From the NCBI GenBank assembly GCA_947085325.1, contig CAMTVY010000001.1, positions 21,700 through 85,699 of the forward strand: a DNA stretch of 64,000 nt, given 5' to 3'. Below the pieces are notes generated by a model. That model saw only the letters and a program-made list of their open reading frames with translations, made no database searches and was not told where the DNA came from. This DNA is from JAQBXX01 sp947085325. GTDB lineage: Bacteria > Pseudomonadota > Gammaproteobacteria > SURF-13. The position numbers were made by a program, and so were the translations under genes. This document shows positions 16,998 through 25,356 of this stretch, piece by piece; the stretch's first letter is position 1; each line of letters begins with the position of its first letter.

Positions 16998-18800
16998 GTG
17001 GTCGCTATCTCGCATATCCGTAACTTCTCCATCATTGCTCACATCGACCATGGCAAATCCACGCTTGCGGACCGCTTCATCGAGCTCTGTGGCGGCTTGA
17101 CGGCGCGCGAGATGTCGGCGCAGGTGCTGGATTCGATGGATCTCGAGCGCGAGCGCGGCATCACCATCAAGGCGCAATGCGTGTCGCTCAACTACAAGGC
17201 CGACAATGGCGAGACCTACCTGTTAAACCTGATCGACACGCCCGGTCACGTCGATTTTTCCTACGAGGTATCGCGCTCGCTCGCGGCATGCGAGGGTGCG
17301 CTGCTGGTGGTGGATGCGGCGCAGGGGGTGGGTGCGCAGAGCGTGGCCAACTGCTATACCGCAATGGAGCAGGGGGTCACGGTCGTGCCCGTATTGAACA
17401 AGGTGGATCTCCCCACGGCGGAGCCCGCGCGGGTGATCAGCGAAATCGAGGAAATCATAGGCATCGAGGCCGAGGATGCGTTGCGCGTGAGCGCCAAAAC
17501 CGGTCTCGGTGTCAGGGAAGTGCTGGAGCAGTTGATTCAGCTTGTGCCCGCGCCCGGCGGTGATGCCGATGCGCCGTTGCAGGCGCTCATCATTGATTCC
17601 TGGTTTGATAATTTTGTCGGCGTCATCTCGCTGGTGCGCGTAATGCAGGGGCGCATCACACCCAAGGACAAGATCAGGGTGATGTCTACCGGGCGCGCGT
17701 TCCAGGTGGAAAAGGTGGGTGTATTCAAACCCAAGCGCAGCGAGACACAAGGGCTGCAGGCGGGCGAGGTGGGTTATGTGATCGCCGGCATCAAGGACGT
17801 GAATGGCGCGCCGGTGGGCGATACGCTCACGCACGTGGATAATCCGGCCCTGAAGGCGCTCGCCGGGTTCAAGGCGGTGCAGCCGCAGGTGTTCGCGGGG
17901 CTGTTCCCGATCGACCCGGAAGATTATGTGGATCTACGCGAGGCGCTCGGCAAGCTCAAACTGAACGACGCCTCGTTGCACTATGAGCCGGAAACCTCGC
18001 AGGCGCTCGGTTTCGGCTTTCGCTGCGGTTTCCTCGGCCTGCTGCACATGGAGATCGTGCAGGAGCGGCTGGAGCGGGAATACCAGATCAATCTCATCGG
18101 CACGGCCCCCACCGTGGTGTATGAGGTGCTGACCACCCAGGGTGAAGTGGTGCGCGTGGACAACCCGTCCAAGTTGCCGCCGCAGAACCACATCGCCGAG
18201 ATGCGCGAGCCGCTTATTCGCGCCGATATTTTTGTGCCCCAGCAGTATCTGGGCGATGTGATCGGCCTGTGCGTGGAAAAGCGCGGGGTGCAGAAGAATC
18301 TGCAATTTCACGGCAAGCAGGCATCCTTGACCTACGATCTGCCGATGAATGAAGTCGTGATGGATTTCTTTGATAGGCTGAAATCGGTGAGTCGCGGCTA
18401 CGCCTCTTTCAGCTATCACTTCGACCGCTTTCAGGCCGCTGACCTGACGCGGCTGGACATCCTCATCAACGGCGAGCGGGTGGATGCGCTGTCGCTGATC
18501 GTGCACCGCGAACGCAGCCAGATGCGGGGGCGTGAGCTGGTGGAGCGGATGAAGGAGATCATCCCGCGCCAGATGTTTGAAGTTGCCATCCAGGCCGCGA
18601 TCGGATCCCACGTGATTGCGCGCCAGACAGTCAAGGCGATGCGCAAGAACGTAATCGCAAAATGCTACGGTGGCGACATCTCGCGCAAGCGCAAACTGCT
18701 GGAAAAGCAGAAGGAAGGAAAAAAGCGCATGAAACAGGTCGGCAGGGTGGAGATTCCGCAAGAGGCATTTCTGGCAGTGCTTAAGACAGGTGGCAAATGA
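16998..18800 (+). CDS. lepA: Elongation factor 4 (LepA), ribosomal back-translocase GTPase
   Basis: Translational GTPase that acts on ribosomes, notably under ionic stress, and aids 30S biogenesis. G1 AHIDHGKST, the switch-II DTPGHVDF and G4 NKVD are intact, followed by the EF-G-like domains and the LepA-specific C-terminal block (ending GDISRKRKLLEKQKEGKKRMK, then IPQEAFLAVLK). Length is 600 residues against 599 in E. coli. The start is a GTG at 16998. Its stop overlaps the lepB start as ATGA, so signal peptidase is coupled to it as in E. coli. Confidence 0.98.
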   Translation: MVAISHIRNFSIIAHIDHGKSTLADRFIELCGGLTAREMSAQVLDSMDLERERGITIKAQCVSLNYKADNGETYLLNLIDTPGHVDFSYEVSRSLAACEGALLVVDAAQGVGAQSVANCYTAMEQGVTVVPVLNKVDLPTAEPARVISEIEEIIGIEAEDALRVSAKTGLGVREVLEQLIQLVPAPGGDADAPLQALIIDSWFDNFVGVISLVRVMQGRITPKDKIRVMSTGRAFQVEKVGVFKPKRSETQGLQAGEVGYVIAGIKDVNGAPVGDTLTHVDNPALKALAGFKAVQPQVFAGLFPIDPEDYVDLREALGKLKLNDASLHYEPETSQALGFGFRCGFLGLLHMEIVQERLEREYQINLIGTAPTVVYEVLTTQGEVVRVDNPSKLPPQNHIAEMREPLIRADIFVPQQYLGDVIGLCVEKRGVQKNLQFHGKQASLTYDLPMNEVVMDFFDRLKSVSRGYASFSYHFDRFQAADLTRLDILINGERVDALSLIVHRERSQMRGRELVERMKEIIPRQMFEVAIQAAIGSHVIARQTVKAMRKNVIAKCYGGDISRKRKLLEKQKEGKKRMKQVGRVEIPQEAFLAVLKTGGK

Positions 18801-19618
18801 ACGTTGATTTTGCAGCAGTGCTGCTGGCAGCAGTGGTCGTGAGTGGCGTGATATGGGCCTTTGACGCAATGCTGTTTGCCTCGCGCCGGCGGGCAGCGCT
18901 GGCCCACATGCGGGCGGGGGGCGCCGCACAGGCGGAGATCGAGCGTCTGGAGCGTGGCCCGGTGCTGGTGGAGTACGCGCGCTCATTCTTTCCGGTATTC
19001 CTGGCCGTATTGCTGCTGCGCTCGTTTCTGGTGGAGCCGTTCCGTATACCCTCAAACTCGATGATGCCGACCCTGCTTACCGGTGACTTTATTCTGGTGA
19101 ACAAGTTTACCTATGGCATCCGGCTGCCGGTGATCGACAGGAAAGTCATTGAGATGAATACGCCGCAGCGGGGTGACGTCATTGTGTTCCGCTACCCGCT
19201 TGACCCCTCGGCCGACTATATCAAGCGGGTGGCCGGTGTGCCGGGCGATCATATCGCGTATTACAACAAGACCCTGCGTGTGAATGGCCAGCTTATGGCG
19301 CAGGAGTCCATGGGTATTTACACCGGGGCGGGTGCCGGTAGCGGCATGACCGGGGCGGATCTGCTGCAGGAGACCCTGGGCGACAAGGCGCACCCGATTC
19401 TGGTGCGCCCTGGCCAGCCCTCGGTCGAGGGCGAGTTCACGGTGCCGGCGGGGCAGTATTTTGTCATGGGTGATAACCGCGATAACAGCAATGACAGCCG
19501 TTACTGGGGCACCGTGCCGGAACAGAATCTGGTGGGCAAGGCCTTCATGATCTGGATGAATTGGGACGGCTCGAATGGTGGTGTATCATGGCGGCGTATC
19601 GGGACCAGCATCCAGTAA
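18797..19618 (+). CDS. lepB: Signal peptidase I
   Basis: Inner membrane serine protease that removes Sec and Tat signal peptides. Two N-terminal membrane helices (about 5-28 and 62-80) precede the catalytic serine S88 in PSNSMMPTL and the general-base lysine K143 in YIKRVAGVPGD; the GDNRDNSNDSRYWG box E is intact. Length is 273 residues, a little shorter than the E. coli enzyme (324). It overlaps lepA by 4 bp and is followed 38 bp later by the DUF4845 gene. Confidence 0.97.
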   Translation: MNVDFAAVLLAAVVVSGVIWAFDAMLFASRRRAALAHMRAGGAAQAEIERLERGPVLVEYARSFFPVFLAVLLLRSFLVEPFRIPSNSMMPTLLTGDFILVNKFTYGIRLPVIDRKVIEMNTPQRGDVIVFRYPLDPSADYIKRVAGVPGDHIAYYNKTLRVNGQLMAQESMGIYTGAGAGSGMTGADLLQETLGDKAHPILVRPGQPSVEGEFTVPAGQYFVMGDNRDNSNDSRYWGTVPEQNLVGKAFMIWMNWDGSNGGVSWRRIGTSIQ

Positions 19619-19656
19619 CGTCTAATGCTTGTGCCATGTGAGCCACAGGGGGAGCC

Positions 19657-20028
19657 ATGTATAACAGCAATAAACAGGGCGGTATATCGGCGATCGGGTT
19701 TATCTTCATTCTTGGGCTGATCGGTGTATGTGCACTGATAACGCTTAGGCTATATCCGGCCTATATGGAAAACTTCAAGGTCTCGTTTGCCATGGATTCG
19801 CTCAGCAGCCAGCCGGGCATAGGCGAGAAGCGCAGAAGTGAAATCACCGACATGTTGATCAAGCGCCTGGATGTAGACAATGTCGATCACGTCAAGCCGG
19901 CGAATATCGAAATCAGGCCGGGCGACAACGGCGGTTTTCTGCTGAGCGTTAAATATGAAATCCGCGGCAACCTGATGGGCAACCTCGACTTTGTGGTGCG
20001 TTTCGACAAGAGCGTGGAGTTGCGTTGA
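19657..20028 (+). CDS. DUF4845 family membrane protein
   Basis: A 123-residue protein with one N-terminal membrane helix (ISAIGFIFILGLIGVCALI, residues about 10-30) after a pilin-like KQGG start, then a soluble alpha/beta domain. This matches the DUF4845 family that commonly lies between lepB and rnc in gamma- and betaproteobacteria. Role is unknown; the position suggests an envelope function linked to protein export. Its stop overlaps the TTG start of rnc. Confidence 0.8.
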   Translation: MYNSNKQGGISAIGFIFILGLIGVCALITLRLYPAYMENFKVSFAMDSLSSQPGIGEKRRSEITDMLIKRLDVDNVDHVKPANIEIRPGDNGGFLLSVKYEIRGNLMGNLDFVVRFDKSVELR

Positions 20029-20714
20029 GCGAAGCGCGCAGACGGTTGCATGAGCTGCTTGGATACCGCTTTGCCAACGCCGGGCTGCTGGAGGATGCGC
20101 TTACCCACCGCAGCGTGGGCGGCGCCAACAACGAACGGCTGGAATTTCTCGGCGACGCCATCCTGAACTTCATCATCGCTGCCGAGTTGTACCAACGCTT
20201 TCCCGAGGCGCGCGAAGGCGATTTGAGCCGGTTGCGCGCCAGCCTGGTAAAACGCGACGCATTGGCTGATCTGGCGGGCAACCTGAAGCTCGGCGAGCAT
20301 CTCAGCCTGGGGCCGGGTGAACTCAAGAGCGGCGGTCAACGCCGTGCCTCCACGCTGGCGGATGCGCTTGAAGCCATTATCGGTGCCGTCTATCTGGATG
20401 GTGGCTTTGAGGCGGGCCGGACTTTCGTGCTGGGTCTGTACCGGGATGCACTGCAAAATATGCCGTCAGCGACAGGGATCAAAGACCCCAAAACCCGGTT
20501 GCAGGAATATCTCCAGTCGCGCCACAAGCCAACTCCGGAATACAGCATGGTCGAGGCGACAGGCGAGGCGCACGCGCAAACCTTCCGCGTTGAATGCCGT
20601 GCCGCAGGTATAGTGACCACCGAAGGCGTGGGCAGTACCCGCAGGCGCGCGGAACAGGCGGCAGCAGAGCAGGCGCTCCGGCAGCTGGGGCAAAGTCAGG
20701 AAGGCGGCCGCTGA
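20025..20714 (+). CDS. rnc: Ribonuclease III
   Basis: Double-strand-specific endoribonuclease that processes rRNA precursors and structured mRNAs. The catalytic signature ERLEFLGDA lies at residues 37-45, and the C-terminal dsRNA-binding domain (from about 155) carries PKTRLQEYLQSR and the GVGSTRRRAEQAAAEQAL helix. It starts with TTG at 20025, overlapping the DUF4845 stop as TTGA, and ends one base into the era start (TGATG). Length is 229 residues, essentially the family norm. Weak start and tight coupling suggest its level follows the upstream genes. Confidence 0.97.
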   Translation: MSEARRRLHELLGYRFANAGLLEDALTHRSVGGANNERLEFLGDAILNFIIAAELYQRFPEAREGDLSRLRASLVKRDALADLAGNLKLGEHLSLGPGELKSGGQRRASTLADALEAIIGAVYLDGGFEAGRTFVLGLYRDALQNMPSATGIKDPKTRLQEYLQSRHKPTPEYSMVEATGEAHAQTFRVECRAAGIVTTEGVGSTRRRAEQAAAEQALRQLGQSQEGGR

Positions 20715-21592
20715 TGCGCTCCGGATATGCCGCTATCGTGGGCCGCCCCAATGTGGGCAAGTCGACACTGCTCAACCACCTGCTCGGGCAAAAAATCAGC
20801 ATCACCTCGCAGCGGCCGCAAACCACGCGTCACCGCATTCTCGGCATCAAGAGCGGCAGCGATTTCCAGATCATCTACGTGGATACCCCCGGCCTGCACC
20901 AGGCGGGCAAACGTGCCATAAACAAATACATGAACCGCGCCGCGCTCACCTCCCTGAACGATGTAGAGGTGGTGATTTTTGTGGTTGAAGGGCTGCGCTG
21001 GACGGATGAAGATAGCTATGTGCTGGAAAGGATCAAGGCGCTGAAGGTGCCGGTAATACTGGCCGTCAACAAGGTTGACAAGATTCCCGATAAAACGGCG
21101 CTGCTGCCGCACCTCGGCAAACTACAGTCACAGATGCAGTTCGCACACATCATTCCGCTTTCCGCACGCAATGGCAGCAATCTGGCGGAGCTGGAGCAGG
21201 CCGTGAAGGCGCTGTTGCCGGAGGGGGAAGCGCTGTATCCGGAAGACCAGCTTACCGATCGCAGCGAACGCTTCCTGGCGGCGGAGTTTGTGCGCGAAAA
21301 GCTCATGCGCGGCACCGGTCAGGAAGTGCCTTACGCCGTCACGGTGGAGATTGAGAAATTCACGCACCAGCGCGGGGTGCTGCATATTCACGCCGTGATC
21401 TGGGTGGAGCGCGAGGGGCAGAAGGCCATCATCATCGGCGAGAAGGGCGAGCGCCTCAAGCGCATCGGCACTCAGGCGCGCATGGAGATGGAGCGCATGT
21501 TTCAGTCCAAGGTATTTTTGCAGCTTCTGGTGCGCGTAAAGGAAGGCTGGTCGGACGATGCGCGCGTAATGGCGCGTATGGGCTACGAATGA
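20714..21592 (+). CDS. era: GTPase Era, 16S rRNA binding
   Basis: Essential GTPase that binds the 3' end of 16S rRNA during 30S assembly. G1 GRPNVGKST is at residues 10-18, G3 DTPGLH and G4 NKVDK follow, and a C-terminal KH domain contains IGEKGERLKRIGTQAR and ends with VFLQLLVRVKEGW. The ATG at 20714 gives 292 residues and overlaps the rnc stop by one base; earlier in-frame codons lie inside rnc. recO begins within its stop as ATGA. Confidence 0.98.
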   Translation: MRSGYAAIVGRPNVGKSTLLNHLLGQKISITSQRPQTTRHRILGIKSGSDFQIIYVDTPGLHQAGKRAINKYMNRAALTSLNDVEVVIFVVEGLRWTDEDSYVLERIKALKVPVILAVNKVDKIPDKTALLPHLGKLQSQMQFAHIIPLSARNGSNLAELEQAVKALLPEGEALYPEDQLTDRSERFLAAEFVREKLMRGTGQEVPYAVTVEIEKFTHQRGVLHIHAVIWVEREGQKAIIIGEKGERLKRIGTQARMEMERMFQSKVFLQLLVRVKEGWSDDARVMARMGYE

Positions 21593-22374
21593 GTGTCGCG
21601 CGCGTCAGCCTGCAGCCCGCCTTTGTGCTGCACCATCGTCCGTACCGCGACACCAGCGCGCTGCTGGAGATTTTCACGCCGGAGTTCGGGCGCGTGGGGC
21701 TGGTGGCACGTGGCCTGCGGTCGGCCAAGTCGCGCCTGCAGGGCGTGGTGCAGCCATTTCATCCGCTGCTGGTTTCGTGGAGCGGGCGCGGCGAGCTGGC
21801 CACGCTTACCGGCTGCGAGGCAGGCGGCGGCATGATCAGGCTGGGTGGCCCGTTGGTCCTCAGCGGTTTTTACCTGAACGAATTGCTGTTGCGGCTGCTG
21901 CACCGGCACGACCCGCATCCCGCGCTGTTTGAGTGCTACGCCCAGACGCTGCATGTCATGCAGCAGCCGGACAGTGGCGCAGGCGCAACGGGCGCGACGG
22001 AGCAGCGTGCGTTACGCATTTTCGAGAAGCACCTGCTGCGTGAAATAGGCTATGCGCTGATGCTGGATCACGAGGCGGAGAGCGGCGCACCGATAGAGCC
22101 CGGACGGGCGTATAATTACCATCTGGAGCGCGGTCCGCTGAGGGATCGCGCCGGCGTGTCCGCCGGCATTCGCATGCAGGGCAGCAGCCTGCTGGCACTG
22201 CTGCATGAGACCCTGCACGACACGGCGAGCCTGCGCGAAAGCAAGCATCTGATGCGCGCTGCGCTCGGCTTGTACCTGGGCAGCAAGCCGCTGCAAAGCC
22301 GCGAACTGTATATCGACTTTCAAAGGGATATGTCACCGGCACGGGTACCGCCCGTGCTGGAAAAGGCATCATGA
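21589..22374 (+). CDS. recO: DNA repair protein RecO
   Basis: Mediator of the RecFOR pathway that loads RecA onto SSB-coated single-stranded DNA. The N-terminal OB-fold begins with FVLHHRPYRDTSALLEIFTPEFGRVGLVARG (the RPYRDTSALLE block is diagnostic), followed by a helical domain with FEKHLLREIGY and the C-terminal RELYIDF segment. Length is 261 residues against 242 in E. coli. No zinc-finger cysteines are present, which is common for gammaproteobacterial RecO. It overlaps era upstream and pdxJ downstream by ATGA junctions. Confidence 0.93.
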   Translation: MSVARVSLQPAFVLHHRPYRDTSALLEIFTPEFGRVGLVARGLRSAKSRLQGVVQPFHPLLVSWSGRGELATLTGCEAGGGMIRLGGPLVLSGFYLNELLLRLLHRHDPHPALFECYAQTLHVMQQPDSGAGATGATEQRALRIFEKHLLREIGYALMLDHEAESGAPIEPGRAYNYHLERGPLRDRAGVSAGIRMQGSSLLALLHETLHDTASLRESKHLMRAALGLYLGSKPLQSRELYIDFQRDMSPARVPPVLEKAS

Positions 22375-23108
22375 ACAGCGAGATTCTGCTCGGCGTCAAT
22401 ATCGATCACGTGGCCACGCTACGCGAGGCGCGCGGCACGCGCTATCCCGATCCGGTGCAGGCCGCCTTTGAGGCGGAGCAGGCCGGTGCGGATGCCATTA
22501 CCTTGCACCTGCGCGAAGACCGGCGGCATATCCAGGAGCGTGACGTGGAGGTGCTGAAGGGCGCCTTGCAGACCCGCATGAATCTGGAGATGGCGGTCAC
22601 CGATGCGATGCTGGCATTCGCCATCCGCATCAAGCCGCGCGACTGTTGCCTGGTGCCGGAGCGGCGCGAGGAGTTGACTACCGAGGGTGGGCTGGACGTG
22701 GCCGGGCAGCTTGCGCGCGTAAGTGAAGGCTGCACAGCGCTTAAGGCGGCAGGTGTGCGGGTCTCATTGTTTATTGATGCCGAGCTGCGCCAGGTCGAGG
22801 CCGCGGCGCGCGCGGGTGCGCCGGTGATCGAAATTCACACCGGGCATTATGCGGATGCGCAGGACGATCACGCACGGGCAGCGGAATTGCAGCGTATCAT
22901 GGCGGCCGTAAAACACGGCAAAGCGCTGGGGCTCCAGGTCAATGCCGGGCATGGCCTGCACTACCATAACGTTTCGACCATTGCCGCCCTGGCGGAAGTG
23001 AGCGAACTCAACATAGGGCACGCGATTGTGGCGCGAGCTGTATTTACCGGATTTGCCGAGGCGGTGCGCGAGATGAAGCGCCTGATGCGCGAGGCGCGCC
23101 GTGGCTGA
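22371..23108 (+). CDS. pdxJ: Pyridoxine 5'-phosphate synthase
   Basis: Condenses 1-deoxy-xylulose 5-phosphate with 3-amino-2-oxopropyl phosphate to make pyridoxine 5'-phosphate, the last step of the DXP-dependent vitamin B6 route. Conserved blocks GVNIDHVATLREARG, ADAITLHLREDRRHI, CLVPERREELTTEGG, VIEIHTGHYAD and VNAGHGLHYHNV are intact across a TIM barrel of 245 residues. It follows recO as in E. coli, and acpS starts 8 bp before its stop. Confidence 0.98.
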   Translation: MNSEILLGVNIDHVATLREARGTRYPDPVQAAFEAEQAGADAITLHLREDRRHIQERDVEVLKGALQTRMNLEMAVTDAMLAFAIRIKPRDCCLVPERREELTTEGGLDVAGQLARVSEGCTALKAAGVRVSLFIDAELRQVEAAARAGAPVIEIHTGHYADAQDDHARAAELQRIMAAVKHGKALGLQVNAGHGLHYHNVSTIAALAEVSELNIGHAIVARAVFTGFAEAVREMKRLMREARRG

Positions 23109-23490
23109 GCGCATCTTCGGCATTGGCACCGACATCGTGCGCGTGTCGCGCATGCAGGCGAGTCTCACGCGTTACGGCGAGAAGTTCGCGCGCCGCATCC
23201 TCACGCTCAACGAGCTCGCTGACTTCGCCCGCTGCGAACGTCCGGCCCATTTCCTCGCCAAGCGCTTCGCCGCCAAGGAGGCGGCGGTCAAGGCGCTGGG
23301 GCTGGGTTTTAGCGCGGGCCTGACACCGCGGCATATTGGCGTCGGTCACGAAAGCAACGGCAAGCCGGTGCTGGAGTATCATGGCAAGGCCAGCGCACTG
23401 GTGAAAAAGATAGGTATCAGTGCCGGGCATGTCAGCATTGCCGATGAAGATGACCACGCCGTGGCGTTTGTCACGCTGATCACGGAATAA
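23101..23490 (+). CDS. acpS: Holo-[acyl-carrier-protein] synthase
   Basis: Transfers 4'-phosphopantetheine from CoA to apo-ACP. The metal-binding GIGTDIVRVSRM and the FAAKEAAVKALG motif with its conserved glutamate are intact. It starts with GTG at 23101, overlapping pdxJ by 8 bp, the usual E. coli order. Length is 129 residues, a typical AcpS size. cysM follows after 2 bp. Confidence 0.97.
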   Translation: MAERIFGIGTDIVRVSRMQASLTRYGEKFARRILTLNELADFARCERPAHFLAKRFAAKEAAVKALGLGFSAGLTPRHIGVGHESNGKPVLEYHGKASALVKKIGISAGHVSIADEDDHAVAFVTLITE

Positions 23491-23492
23491 GC

Positions 23493-24389
23493 ATGGCCAC
23501 AGACCATCCCACGATTGAGGCGTTTATCGGCAACACGCCCTTGGTGTGCTTGCAGCGCCTGCCGGGCGCCACATCCAATACCCTGCTGGTCAAGCTGGAA
23601 GGCAATAACCCGGCGGGCTCGGTGAAGGATCGTCCGGCGATGAGCATGATCAAACAGGCCGAGGCGCGCGGCGAGATCAAGCCGGGCGACACCCTGATCG
23701 AGGCCACCAGCGGCAATACCGGCATTGCGCTTGCGATGGCGGCGGCGATACGCGGCTATCGCCTCACGCTTATCATGCCGGAACACATGAGCGCGGAGCG
23801 GCGCAGCACCATGAAGGCCTTCGGCGCCGAGATCATTCTGGTGTCGCGCGCCGCGAGCATGGAAGGCGCGCGCGACCTCGCCCTGCAGATGCAGGCCGAT
23901 GGCAAGGGCCGCGTGCTCGACCAGTTCGCCAACCCCGATAATCCGCGCGCGCACTACGAAACTACCGGGCCGGAAATCTGGCGCGACACGCAGGGCAAGA
24001 TCACGCATTTTGTCAGCGCCATGGGCACCACCGGCACCATCATGGGCACCTCACGCTTTCTGAAAGAAAAAAATCCCGCAGTGCAGATTATCGGTGTGCA
24101 GCCGAGCGACGGCTCGCAAATCCCCGGTATCCGCCGCTGGCCCAAGGAATATCTGCCGAAGATTTATGACCCCGCGCGTGTGGATCAGGTCGTGGAGGTG
24201 AGCCAGAGCGAGGCCGAGGCGATGACGCGCGAGCTTGCCGCGCGCGAAGGCATATTCGCCGGCATCTCTTCCGGCGGCGCCGTGGCGGCGGCGTTGCATT
24301 TGTCGCGTGAAGTATCCAACGCCGTGATTGTCGCCATCGTATGCGACCGTGGCGACCGCTATCTTTCCACCGGCGTGTTCCCCGAATGA
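23493..24389 (+). CDS. cysM: Cysteine synthase B
   Basis: PLP enzyme that forms cysteine (or S-sulfocysteine) from O-acetylserine and sulfide or thiosulfate. The PLP lysine is in AGSVKDRPA, the phosphate-binding loop in TSGNTGIALAMAAA, and GISSGGAVAAAL near the C-terminus. The 298-residue length and the RRWPKEYLP segment fit CysM rather than CysK. It starts 2 bp after acpS and overlaps the exonuclease gene as ATGA, extending the lepA operon. Confidence 0.94.
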   Translation: MATDHPTIEAFIGNTPLVCLQRLPGATSNTLLVKLEGNNPAGSVKDRPAMSMIKQAEARGEIKPGDTLIEATSGNTGIALAMAAAIRGYRLTLIMPEHMSAERRSTMKAFGAEIILVSRAASMEGARDLALQMQADGKGRVLDQFANPDNPRAHYETTGPEIWRDTQGKITHFVSAMGTTGTIMGTSRFLKEKNPAVQIIGVQPSDGSQIPGIRRWPKEYLPKIYDPARVDQVVEVSQSEAEAMTRELAAREGIFAGISSGGAVAAALHLSREVSNAVIVAIVCDRGDRYLSTGVFPE

Positions 24390-25159
24390 ATATACTCGTA
24401 TTTGACATCGAGACCGTGCCGGACGTGGAGAGCGGTCGGCGGCTGTACAAACTTGACGGCCTCAACGACAAGGAAGTCGCCGAGGTGATGTTTCATGCGC
24501 GTCGGCAGGAAACCGGAGGCTCTGAATTCCTGCGCCTGCACCTGCACCGCATCATTGCCATCTCCGCAGTGGTGCGCACGCGCGACAAAGTGAAAGTGTG
24601 GTCTCTGGGTGAAGTGGATGCGCCAGAAAAGGAACTGGTCACACGCTTTTTCGACGGCATCGAAAAATACACGCCGACACTGGTGTCGTGGAACGGCGGC
24701 GGCTTTGACCTGCCGGTGCTGCACTATCGCGCACTGCTGCACGGCGTGGCCGCGCCGAAGTATTGGGATACGGGCGAGGCGGACAGCTCCTTCAAATGGA
24801 ATAACTACCTCAGCCGCTATCACGCGCGCCATACCGATCTCATGGACGTTATTTCCCTGTATCAGCCGCGCGCCACGGCGCCACTGGATGAGATCGCCAC
24901 GCTGCTCGGCTTCCCCGGCAAGATGGGTATGCACGGCAGCCAGGTGTGGGACAATTACATGCGCGGCGAGATTGTGAACATCCGCAACTACTGCGAAACG
25001 GACGTGCTCAATACCTATCTCGTATATATGCGCTTTGAATTGATTCGCGGCCACATGACCCAAGAAGAATACGATCTAGAATGCCAGCGGCTGCGTGATG
25101 AGCTGGTGCACGAAAATAAACCACATCTACACGAATTTCTTGCCGCCTGGCGTACATAG
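24386..25159 (+). CDS. PolB-like 3'-5' exonuclease (DEDDy family)
   Basis: A 257-residue predicted exonuclease. ExoI motif FDIETVPD supplies the first metal ligands, an SWNGGGFDLPVL block is ExoII, and YCETDVLNTYLVYMR is ExoIII with the tyrosine of DEDDy enzymes. It belongs to the family annotated as PolB-like or polysaccharide-biosynthesis-related exonuclease; the substrate is not established. The start overlaps the cysM stop as ATGA. The gene ends ACA-TAG, whose last bases belong to the terminal inverted repeat of a dispersed element, so the element supplies the stop codon. Confidence 0.85.
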   Translation: MNILVFDIETVPDVESGRRLYKLDGLNDKEVAEVMFHARRQETGGSEFLRLHLHRIIAISAVVRTRDKVKVWSLGEVDAPEKELVTRFFDGIEKYTPTLVSWNGGGFDLPVLHYRALLHGVAAPKYWDTGEADSSFKWNNYLSRYHARHTDLMDVISLYQPRATAPLDEIATLLGFPGKMGMHGSQVWDNYMRGEIVNIRNYCETDVLNTYLVYMRFELIRGHMTQEEYDLECQRLRDELVHENKPHLHEFLAAWRT

Positions 25160-25296
25160 CGTCATAAATCTACTGCGCGTCTTTGATGCGGGTGCGTGCG
25201 GTGCTCGGAATCCTCATGTACTACTTGTACACTCCGGTTCCTGCGCTCCGCCACCCCCGCCTGAAAGCCGCTCGCTACGATTTCTGGCACTATGTA
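25153..25296. repeat. Dispersed repeat with terminal inverted repeats, copy 2
   Basis: A 144-bp copy of the unit at 3924-4131. It shares the opening CATAAATCTACTGCGCGTC, the central TGTACACTCCGGTTCCTGCG and the end GCCGCTCGCTACGATTTC. Terminal inverted repeats read TACATAGCGTCATAAATC and TACATAGTGCCAGAAATC. It lacks the 51-bp nested palindrome of copy 1. Like copy 1 it lies right at the stop codon of a gene and in the same orientation relative to that gene. Confidence 0.75.
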
Positions 25297-25356
25297 TAAT
25301 CCACCCAACTTACACCTCCTTGCTACTTCTAACTTGCCACTTGCTACTGCTTCTAA

